From JAAAOZ01 sp964496595 (GTDB taxonomy: Bacteria > Chloroflexota > Anaerolineae > B4-G1 > SLSP01), in contig CAZCAI010000122.1 in NCBI GenBank assembly GCA_964496595.1, positions 1-15,663 of the forward strand: DNA of 15,663 bases, given 5' to 3'. Positions 5,770 to 11,941 of this stretch are shown piece by piece. Under the pieces are notes generated by a model, which was not told the DNA's origin, did not search any database, and saw only the letters and a list, made by a program, of their open reading frames with translations. Numbering within the stretch: position 1 is the stretch's first letter; each line of letters begins with the position of its first letter. The position numbers and the translations under genes were made by a program.

Positions 5770-6154
5770 CACAAATCATGTTAGCTGGTTGATGGCCCAG
5801 CATAAGGTGCTCACCGCTCGTTTCCGCCAAGCACAGAATGCTGGTGATAGGTTTGGCATCTCGGTTATAATTTTGGGAGAATTGTATTACGCTGTGTATG
5901 CTAGCGAACGTCGCGATGATAATTTGCGTCGTTTATGTACATGGGTCAGCGCGCTGTGGGTATGGCCGTTTGATGCATTGGCTGCAGAAGAGTTTGGTCG
6001 TATCCAGGCTGAGCAGAAGGTGAAAGGACGACCAATTCCTCCGTTAGATGCGCAGATCGCGGCTGTCGCACGCATCAATGACTTGGTTCTTTTGACTGAC
6101 GATCGCCATTTCACATTTGTAGATGGTATTGCCATTGAAAACTGGCGCATCTAA
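5750..6154 (+). CDS. vapC: VapC-type toxin, PIN-domain ribonuclease
   Basis: This 134-residue PIN-domain protein is the probable toxin of a type II pair; VapC enzymes cut specific RNAs, often initiator tRNA or rRNA loops. The acidic active site is complete: D7 in YLLDTNHVSWL, E44 in ILGELYYAV, D100 in IPPLDAQIAAVA and D117/D118 in LLTDDRHF. An earlier in-frame ATG (5729) would add seven residues, but ATG 5750 puts the first Asp at its usual position. The start lies within the antitoxin gene and lacks a clear ribosome site, so it probably depends on antitoxin translation. The pair is less GC-rich than the flanking operons. The RNA target cannot be read from the sequence. Confidence 0.9.
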   Translation: MTDYLLDTNHVSWLMAQHKVLTARFRQAQNAGDRFGISVIILGELYYAVYASERRDDNLRRLCTWVSALWVWPFDALAAEEFGRIQAEQKVKGRPIPPLDAQIAAVARINDLVLLTDDRHFTFVDGIAIENWRI

Positions 6155-6243
6155 AAATCGATAAAATGTAGTTCCTCCTTGGAGGGCAAAAAATACTTTC
6201 TTGACTATGATTCGCTCAACCTTCAATCTAAGGAGTTGACTCT

Positions 6244-7746
6244 ATGCAATCAAAACCCTCTCTATTTTTAGGCCTCGATATTTCCACCACGGGCGCGAAA
6301 GCCCTCTTGATCGATCCGGCGGGCGACGTCGTGAGCGCGGCGACGACGCCCGTTTCGCTTTCCACGCCGCGACCGCTCTGGTCGGAGCAGGATCCCCATG
6401 AATGGTGGGCCGGGATCACCGAGAGCATCCGCGCGGCGCTGGATGAGGCCGGCGTGGACGGCGCCGCTGTGCAGGCCATCGGTCTCACCGGGCAGATGCA
6501 CGGCCTGGTCTTGTTGGACGCTGACGGCGCGGTGCTGCGCCCCGCGATTCTGTGGAACGATCAGCGCACCGGCGCGCAATGCGATGAGATCCGCGCGCGG
6601 CTGGGCAAGGCGCGCCTGATCCAGGAGACCGGCAACAACGCATTGACCGGCTTCACCGCGCCGAAGATCCTCTGGGTTCGCGAGCATGAGCCGGAGATCT
6701 ACGCCCAAGCCGCTCACGTGCTCCTGCCCAAGGATTACGTCCGCTTCCGGCTCACGGGCGAGTACGCGACCGATAAGGCCGGCGCGGCGGGCACGCTCTT
6801 GATGGACGTCAAGCGGCGCGATTGGTCGCGCGAGGTGCTCTCGGTGCTGGAGATTCCGCCCGCGTGGCTGCCCGCGACGCACGAGGGGCCGGAGATCACC
6901 GGCGTCGTGAGCGCGGCGGCTGCAGAGGCGACGGGGCTGGTTGCCGGGACGCCCGTCGTGGGCGGCGGCGGCGATCAGGCGGCGCAGGCCGTCGGCGTCG
7001 GCGCGGTGGAGCCTGGCATCGTCGCGCTGACGCTGGGCACATCGGGCGTCGTCTTCGCCTCGACGCCGGAGCCGTTCATCGAGCCGGAGGGGCGGCTGCA
7101 CGCATTCTGTCACGCCGTGCCGGAGACGTGGCATCTGATGGGCGTGATGCTCTCGGCGGCGGGGAGTTTGCAGTGGTACCGCGACGCGCTGGCCGCCGAT
7201 GTCGCTTTCGATGATCTTCTCGCGCCCACCGCCGACCTCCCGCCGGGAGCGGAGGGCCTCTTCTTCCTGCCCTATCTTACCGGCGAGCGCACACCGCATC
7301 CCGATCCCCTGGCGCGCGGCGCCTTCGTCGGCTTGACCGTCCGCCATCGCCGGGCGCACTTGACGCGCGCGGTCTTGGAGGGCGTCGCCTTTGGCCTGCG
7401 CGATGGCTTCCGCCTGATTACTGAGGCGGGATTGGGCGAAATCGAGCAGGTTCGCATCTCCGGCGGCGGCGCCAAGAGCCAAATCTGGCGTCAGATCCTG
7501 GCCGATGTGCTGGGCCACGAGCTGGTCACCGTGAATACGACCGAGGGCGCGGCCTACGGCGCGGCGATTCTGGCCGGGGTCGGAGTGGGGGCGTGGGAGA
7601 GCGTCCCGGCGGCCTGCGCGGCCACCGTCAAGGTGGTGGACGCCACCGCGCCGCAACCGGCCCAGGTCAAGCGCTACGCGGAGCTTTATCCGCTCTATCG
7701 TCAGCTCTACCCGGCGCTCAAGCCTACGTTTGAGGCGATAGGATAG
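6244..7746 (+). CDS. xylB: Xylulokinase (FGGY carbohydrate kinase)
   Basis: The 500-residue protein is a cytoplasmic FGGY-family kinase that most likely phosphorylates D-xylulose to xylulose 5-phosphate. The N-terminal phosphate motif LGLDISTTGAKALLID (9-24) and GLTGQMHGLVLLD (80-92), with the xylulokinase-type Met-His pair (85-86), are followed by ILWNDQRT (102-109). FGGY signature 1 is GFTAPKILW (136-144), the catalytic Asp is D244 in GGGGDQAAQAVG, and signature 2 is ISGGGAKSQIWRQIL (405-419). The length is normal for XylB. AAGGAG (6230-6235) lies eight bases before the ATG. The 89-base gap before it holds an inverted CCTCC-TT-GGAGG (6174-6185) and a TTGACT (6201) without a good -10. No isomerase gene or sugar transporter adjoins it, so the in vivo sugar is inferred from family resemblance only. 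Confidence 0.92.
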   Translation: MQSKPSLFLGLDISTTGAKALLIDPAGDVVSAATTPVSLSTPRPLWSEQDPHEWWAGITESIRAALDEAGVDGAAVQAIGLTGQMHGLVLLDADGAVLRPAILWNDQRTGAQCDEIRARLGKARLIQETGNNALTGFTAPKILWVREHEPEIYAQAAHVLLPKDYVRFRLTGEYATDKAGAAGTLLMDVKRRDWSREVLSVLEIPPAWLPATHEGPEITGVVSAAAAEATGLVAGTPVVGGGGDQAAQAVGVGAVEPGIVALTLGTSGVVFASTPEPFIEPEGRLHAFCHAVPETWHLMGVMLSAAGSLQWYRDALAADVAFDDLLAPTADLPPGAEGLFFLPYLTGERTPHPDPLARGAFVGLTVRHRRAHLTRAVLEGVAFGLRDGFRLITEAGLGEIEQVRISGGGAKSQIWRQILADVLGHELVTVNTTEGAAYGAAILAGVGVGAWESVPAACAATVKVVDATAPQPAQVKRYAELYPLYRQLYPALKPTFEAIG

Positions 7747-7840
7747 ATTCAGTTACCTTTGCTGATGTTTCGGCAAAAATGGCGAACCTCGAACACCGGG
7801 GGCTGCTGCGAAACCTTCGTAAGGGTTCCCTAATAGTTAA

Positions 7841-7860
7841 ACAGATGGCGCAATCTGCCC
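7841..7860. repeat. Left copy of a 20-base inverted repeat flanking the DJ-1 gene
   Basis: The core GGCGCAATCTGCCC (7847-7860) recurs inverted at 8517-8530, immediately after the DJ-1/PfpI gene. Over 20 bases the two copies match at 18 positions. The 178-base gap it lies in also holds an imperfect AACCTT/AAGGGTT hairpin (about 7813-7828) and an AT-rich stretch with a CGATT-C-AATCG dyad (7875-7885). No convincing promoter was seen. Confidence 0.75.
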
Positions 7861-7924
7861 CATTCTTTTCCATTCGATTCAATCGATTCACTTACGCAAT
7901 TACACGGAGAAAATGGAGGTAACG

Positions 7925-8506
7925 ATGGCTGCGAAGAAAATTTTGTTTTTGGTCGGCGATTTTGTTGAGGATTACGAGGTGATGGTGCCGTTCCAGGCGT
8001 TGCTGATGGTCGGGCACGAGGTGCACGCGGTCTGCCCCGGCAAGAAGGCCGGGGAGGCGGTGCGCACGGCGGTGCACGATTTCGAGGGCGATCAGACCTA
8101 CAGCGAGAAGCCGGGCCACAACTTCGCCCTGAACGCCACCTTCGATGAGATCAACGCCGAGGACTACGACGCGTTGTTGATCCCCGGTGGTCGGGCGCCG
8201 GAGTACATCCGCCTGAACGCCAGTCTGCTGGGAATGGTGCAGCACTTCGCCGAAGCGGAGAAGCCCATCGCGGCGATTTGCCACGGGCCGCAGGTGCTGG
8301 CCGCCGCTAACGTGCTGGCCGGCAAGGAGTGCACCGCCTATCCCGCCGTCGGCCCGGACGTGACGAACGCCGGCGGGACCTACGTCCAGATCGATGTGGA
8401 CAAGGCCCACGTCGATGGCAACCTGGTCTCCGCGCCCGCCTGGCCCGCCCATCCCGCGTGGCTGGCGGAATTCCTGAAACTCCTGGGCGCCAAGATCGAA
8501 CTGTAG
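7925..8506 (+). CDS. DJ-1/PfpI family protein (class I glutamine amidotransferase fold)
   Basis: The 193-residue product has the DJ-1/PfpI fold. The nucleophile-elbow motif AAICHGPQVLA (116-126) contains Cys119-His120, and E15 in GDFVEDYEV is the usual acidic partner. IPGGRAPEYIR (86-96) is the oxyanion-side signature of the PfpI branch. Members act as cysteine peptidases, glyoxalase III (methylglyoxal to lactate) or protein deglycases; sequence alone does not choose. Standing ahead of a lactate racemase and a lactate dehydrogenase, a glyoxalase III role would fit, but that is inference. ATG 7925 is preceded by GGAGGT (7915-7920); an in-frame ATG at 7913 overlaps that site and is unlikely to be used. 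The gene is 165 bases before larA, and an inverted repeat lies at each side of it. Confidence 0.9.
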   Translation: MAAKKILFLVGDFVEDYEVMVPFQALLMVGHEVHAVCPGKKAGEAVRTAVHDFEGDQTYSEKPGHNFALNATFDEINAEDYDALLIPGGRAPEYIRLNASLLGMVQHFAEAEKPIAAICHGPQVLAAANVLAGKECTAYPAVGPDVTNAGGTYVQIDVDKAHVDGNLVSAPAWPAHPAWLAEFLKLLGAKIEL

Positions 8507-8516
8507 CACATTTTTC

Positions 8517-8536
8517 GGGCAGATTGCGCCGTCTAT
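8517..8536. repeat. Right copy of the inverted repeat flanking the DJ-1 gene
   Basis: GGGCAGATTGCGCC (8517-8530) is the exact reverse complement of 7847-7860; the outer six bases match at four positions. It begins 10 bases after the DJ-1 stop codon. With the left copy it delimits a segment of about 700 bases containing only this gene. Confidence 0.75.
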
Positions 8537-8540
8537 TTTT

Positions 8541-8659
8541 AATGAATTTAGAATGAAGAATTTAGAATTGCGAATGATGAATTGAGAAACAATATTTTCG
8601 AGTATCATTGTCTGAAATTCTAAATTCGCAATTCTTCATTCGCAATTCACAATTCGCAA
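8541..8659. repeat. GAATT-rich imperfect inverted repeat upstream of larA
   Basis: The left arm is built from GAATTTAGAAT-like words (8544-8588) and the right arm from their complements (8616-8658), around a short centre near 8590-8615. The word GAATGAAGAATT occurs in the left arm (8551-8562) and inverted in the right arm (8632-8643). Transcribed, it would form a long, imperfect AU-rich hairpin ending directly before the larA ribosome site. It is related to the element after larA. Confidence 0.7.
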
Positions 8660-8671
8660 ATGGAGGTCACT

Positions 8672-9958
8672 ATGCAGATAACGTTGGCCTATGGCCGCGA
8701 GAGTCTGGAGATCACCTTGCCGGACGACGCGCCGGTGACCGTGATCTCGCCGCACTTTGTGGCCGGATTGGAGGACGAGCAGGCCGCGCTCGCGGAGGCG
8801 CTGGCCGATCCGATTGGATGCGCGCCCTTGGGAGCTATGGTCACGCCGGAGGATCGCGTTGCTATTGTCTTCAGCGACCTGACGCGCCCCACGCCCAACG
8901 ACCGCATCCTGCCGCCGCTGTTGGCCGTGCTGGCAGAAGCGGGCGTGCCCGATGAGCACATCACCCTGATCAACGCGCTGGGCACCCATCGTCCGCAGAC
9001 GCCGGAGGAGTTGGAGGAGATGTTGGGCGCGGAGATCGTCGCGTGCTATCGCATCGTCCAGCACGATGGCGAGGACGATGCCGAACTGGTCGCAGTGGCC
9101 CGCAATCACGCCGGCCACGAAGTGCGCGTCAATCGCGCCTATATGGCCGCCTCCGTGCGCATCCTCACCGGCTTCATCGAGCCGCACTTCTTCGCCGGCT
9201 TCAGCGGCGGCCCGAAGGCCGTGATGCCCGGCATCGCCGATCTGGAATCGATTTTAGACAACCACGGCGCGCGCTTGCTCAGCGATCCTCAATCAACGTG
9301 GGCCATCACCACGGGCAATCCGCTCTGGGAGGAGATTCTCACGGTGGCCCAGGCCACGGAGCCGGATTTCATCCTCAACGTGACGCTGAACGCCAAGAAG
9401 GAGATCACGGGCGTCTTCGCCGGCGAGATGGTGGCCGCGCATCGTGCCGGGACAGATTTCGTGCGCGAGACGGCGATGCAGCCGATCGCGGCCCCGTTCG
9501 ACATCGTGATCACCTCGAACAGCGGCTATCCCCTGGACTTGAACCTCTACCAGGCCGTGAAGGGTATGTCGGCGGCGGCGCAGATCGTGCGCCCTGGCGG
9601 CGACATTATCATCGCGGCCGAATGCTGGGACGGCCTGCCGGATCACGGCGCCTACGCGCGGCTGTTGCGCGAGGCCGAATCGCCCGCCGAGCTGCTGGCG
9701 ACGATCAAGGCGCCCGGTTTCCGCTGCCAGGATCAGTGGGAAGCGCAACTCCAGGCGCAGATCCAGCAGCACGCGCGCGTCCACGTCTACGCCGATGGCC
9801 TCTCGGACGAGGAACTGCGCGCCGCGATGGTCGAGCCGTGTGACGACATCGCGGCCACCGTCGCCCGCCTGCGCACCGATAACCCCGACGCTACCATCGC
9901 CGTCCTCCCCGAAGGCCCGCAGACAGTTCCCTACGTGGAGCAAAGAATTGAGAATTAA
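8672..9958 (+). CDS. larA: LarA-type nickel-pincer lactate (2-hydroxy acid) racemase
   Basis: The 428-residue protein matches LarA, which interconverts D- and L-lactate by hydride transfer through a nickel-pincer nucleotide. The key residues known from Lactobacillus plantarum LarA can be placed: D69 and R72 in FSDLTRPTP, the catalytic His pair H106 (LGTHRPQTP) and H172 (IEPHFFAGFSGG), K182 that carries the cofactor (GGPKAVMPG), the nickel ligand H198 (DNHGARL), and Q294/K297 in LYQAVKGMS. All are present, so it should be a working enzyme. Some LarA homologues act on other 2-hydroxy acids, but the etfBA and lactate-dehydrogenase genes that follow favour lactate. The cofactor genes larB, larC and larE are not in the window. 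GGAGGT (8662-8667) decides for ATG 8672 over ATG 8660. The last residues (RIEN) and the stop lie inside a repeat element. Confidence 0.92.
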   Translation: MQITLAYGRESLEITLPDDAPVTVISPHFVAGLEDEQAALAEALADPIGCAPLGAMVTPEDRVAIVFSDLTRPTPNDRILPPLLAVLAEAGVPDEHITLINALGTHRPQTPEELEEMLGAEIVACYRIVQHDGEDDAELVAVARNHAGHEVRVNRAYMAASVRILTGFIEPHFFAGFSGGPKAVMPGIADLESILDNHGARLLSDPQSTWAITTGNPLWEEILTVAQATEPDFILNVTLNAKKEITGVFAGEMVAAHRAGTDFVRETAMQPIAAPFDIVITSNSGYPLDLNLYQAVKGMSAAAQIVRPGGDIIIAAECWDGLPDHGAYARLLREAESPAELLATIKAPGFRCQDQWEAQLQAQIQQHARVHVYADGLSDEELRAAMVEPCDDIAATVARLRTDNPDATIAVLPEGPQTVPYVEQRIEN

Positions 9959-10046
9959 GAATTCAGAATTAAGAATGGAAGGAAGACAGGAGAATGTCAA
10001 TTCTGGATTCTATATTCGCAATTCTAAATTCATCATTCCGCATTAC
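9945..10046. repeat. GAATT-rich inverted repeat overlapping the larA end
   Basis: Two tandem 14-base units, GAATTGAGAATTAA (9945-9958) and GAATTCAGAATTAA (9959-9972), open the element. The right arm, built from TTCTGGATTC, CAATTCTAAATTC and ATCATTCCGC (9999-10041), is roughly their reverse complement. The first unit encodes the last four codons and the TAA of larA. It is the same kind of repeat as at 8541-8659, so larA is bracketed by two copies. The remaining gap to etfB (10047-10077) shows nothing I recognise. Confidence 0.7.
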
Positions 10047-10088
10047 TTATCACATTGTATGGACAAATAACTTCGTAAAGGAGCTATG

Positions 10089-10910
10089 ATGCACATCATC
10101 GTACCGATCAAACAAGTGCCGGAGACGAGCAACGTCAAAATGGACCCGGAGACGGGCACCATGGTGCGCACCGGCGTGGAGGCGATTGTCAACCCGCTCG
10201 ATCTCTACGCGATTGAGGCAGCGCTGCGCCTCCGCGAGCAGGTGGGCGGGCGCGTGACGACCCTCTCGATGGGGCCGCCCAAGGCCGAAACGGCGCTGCG
10301 GGAGGCGGTCTCGATGGGCTGCGACGACGGCGTGCTGCTCAGTCACCGCAAGTTCGCCGGCGCGGATACCTGGGCGACGGCCTACACGCTGGCGCAGGCG
10401 ATTCGCAAGCTCGGCGCTTATGACCTGATCATCTGCGGGGAGCGCGCCACCGACGGCGACACCGGCCAGGTCGGGCCGGGGATCGCGGCGTTCTTGGATC
10501 TGCCGCTGGCGACCTACGTCAGCCAAATTTTAGATGCGGAGGCGGACGGCCTGCGCGTCGAGCGCCTCGTCGAGGGTGGCGTGGAGATCGTCTGGTCGCC
10601 GCTGCCGACCGTGCTGACCGTGGTCAAGGAGGTGGCCTATCCTCGCCTGCCCACGCTGCGCGGCAAACAGCGCGCCAAGCGCACCGAGGCGCCCGTCTGG
10701 GGGCCGGAGGAGATCGACGCCGACGCGGAGTGCATCGGCCTCTCCGGCTCGCCCACGCGCGTCGTCAAAATCGATAAGCCGAAGGTCGCGCGGCAGGGCG
10801 AGCGCGTGTACGTGAAGTCCCCCGGAGACGTCGAGCGCATCGCCGCGCAGTTGGTCGATTTCCTGCAAGATGAACAGTTGTTGGTGGGATTAGGGGAGGG
10901 CGAGCTATGA
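10089..10910 (+). CDS. etfB: Electron transfer flavoprotein subunit beta
   Basis: EtfB is the smaller subunit of the Etf heterodimer that passes electrons between a flavin dehydrogenase and its acceptor. The 273-residue product starts with the usual IIVPIKQVPET (3-13). It carries VNPLDLYAIEAALRL (34-48), and CGERATDGDTGQVGP (116-130). The DGDT-x-QVGP form of this loop is, from family knowledge, that of Etf proteins binding a second FAD, as in bifurcating types (CarD and LctB of Acetobacterium), rather than the AMP-binding form of mitochondrial-type Etf. Tandem ATGs lie at 10086 and 10089; AAGGAG (10078-10083) has better spacing for the second, so I use that. The stop overlaps the etfA start (ATGA). 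It is likely co-transcribed with larA upstream. Confidence 0.93.
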   Translation: MHIIVPIKQVPETSNVKMDPETGTMVRTGVEAIVNPLDLYAIEAALRLREQVGGRVTTLSMGPPKAETALREAVSMGCDDGVLLSHRKFAGADTWATAYTLAQAIRKLGAYDLIICGERATDGDTGQVGPGIAAFLDLPLATYVSQILDAEADGLRVERLVEGGVEIVWSPLPTVLTVVKEVAYPRLPTLRGKQRAKRTEAPVWGPEEIDADAECIGLSGSPTRVVKIDKPKVARQGERVYVKSPGDVERIAAQLVDFLQDEQLLVGLGEGEL

Positions 10911-11941
10911 CGAAGCCGTGGTCGGATGTTTGGACGTTGGCCGAGCGCCGAGGGGGCGAACTCCACTCGGTCTCGTTTGAGTTGCTGACGCGCGGGCGCG
11001 CGTTGGCCGATGCGCGGGGCTGCCGGCTCTGCTCGGTCGTGCTGGGCGATGAGATCCCGGCGGCCGAGCCGGAGGAGCTGGTTGCGCGCGGCGCGGATCG
11101 CGTCTACGTGGTGGAGGATGCGGCGCTGGGCGATTTTCTAGTCGAATCGTATGCCGGCGCGCTTTTATACCTGATCGAGCGCTACCGCCCGGAGGTGTTG
11201 ATCGCGGCGGCGACGACACAGGGCCGCACGCTGATGCCTTACGTCTCGATGAAGGCGCACGCGGGCCTGACGGCGGATTGCACCGGCCTGGAGATCGATC
11301 CCGAGACGGGCAACCTGTTGCAGACGCGCCCGGCCATCGGCGGCAACATCATGGCGACGATCAAGACGCCGGAGGCGCGCCCGCAGATGGCGACGGTGCG
11401 CCCGAAATCGACGCCGTCCGCGCCGCGTGGCGAAGGCCGCGAGGGCGAGATCATCGCCATCGAAGTGAGTGAAGTGCTGGCGGCGCGCCTCGCCGCGCGG
11501 ATGCGCTACGAGCAGTTCGTGCCCGACGAGACGCAGGAGATCGCCATCGAGAACGCCGAGGTGATCGTCGCGGGCGGGCGCGGGATGAAGCGCGAGGAGA
11601 ACTTCGCGCTGCTGGAGGAGGTCGCCGCCGAGTTGGGCGGCAGCGTGGGCGCCTCGCGCGCGGCGGTGGATCGCGGCTGGCAGCCCTATCCGCGCCAAAT
11701 CGGCCTGAGCGGCAAGACCGTCTCGCCGCGCCTCTACATCGCCTGCGGCATCTCCGGCGCCATCCAGCACCTGGCCGGGATGCAGACCTCGGAGACCATC
11801 GTGGCCATCAACAGCGACCCGACCGCGCCCATCTTCCAGGTGGCGGATTTCGGCATCGTGGGCGATCTCTTCACCGTGTTGCCCGTGATCGTCACGGAAC
11901 TCAAAGCGCGTTTGGATGCAGATCAGGAGGAGGCAGCATGA
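10907..11941 (+). CDS. etfA: Electron transfer flavoprotein subunit alpha
   Basis: EtfA (344 residues) supplies the mobile FAD domain of the Etf complex. The N-terminal half is the usual nucleotide-fold domain (VLIAAATTQGRTLMPYVS near 97-114; RPAIGGNIMATIKTPEARPQMATVRP near 141-166). The C-terminal FAD domain begins with VIVAGGRGMKREENFALLEE (221-240) and continues with DRGWQPYPRQIGLSGKTVSPRLYIACGISGAIQH, then INSDPTAPIFQVADFGIVGD. These are the conserved FAD contacts. It lacks the N-terminal ferredoxin domain known in some bifurcating alpha subunits. The start overlaps the etfB stop by four bases, and the end overlaps the dehydrogenase start in the same way, so the three are tightly coupled. 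GGGGAGG lies just before the ATG. Confidence 0.95.
   Translation: MTKPWSDVWTLAERRGGELHSVSFELLTRGRALADARGCRLCSVVLGDEIPAAEPEELVARGADRVYVVEDAALGDFLVESYAGALLYLIERYRPEVLIAAATTQGRTLMPYVSMKAHAGLTADCTGLEIDPETGNLLQTRPAIGGNIMATIKTPEARPQMATVRPKSTPSAPRGEGREGEIIAIEVSEVLAARLAARMRYEQFVPDETQEIAIENAEVIVAGGRGMKREENFALLEEVAAELGGSVGASRAAVDRGWQPYPRQIGLSGKTVSPRLYIACGISGAIQHLAGMQTSETIVAINSDPTAPIFQVADFGIVGDLFTVLPVIVTELKARLDADQEEAA

Noticed and set aside
6174..6185. Hairpin CCTCC-TT-GGAGG before xylulokinase as a riboswitch or ribosome-site sequestering element
   Set aside because: The two-base loop and five-base stem are too small, and the actual ribosome site lies 45 bases further on.
6268..7656. Open frame of 462 codons on the - strand opposite xylulokinase
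   Set aside because: The + strand frame carries all FGGY motifs; the reverse frame has no recognisable domain and reflects GC-rich codon bias.
232..7746. Sugar-binding protein and xylulokinase as one xylose-uptake system
   Set aside because: Five kilobases and seven unrelated genes separate them, and no permease or isomerase links them.
8541..10046. CRISPR array
   Set aside because: The GAATT-rich words are short, degenerate and inverted, with no regular spacers.
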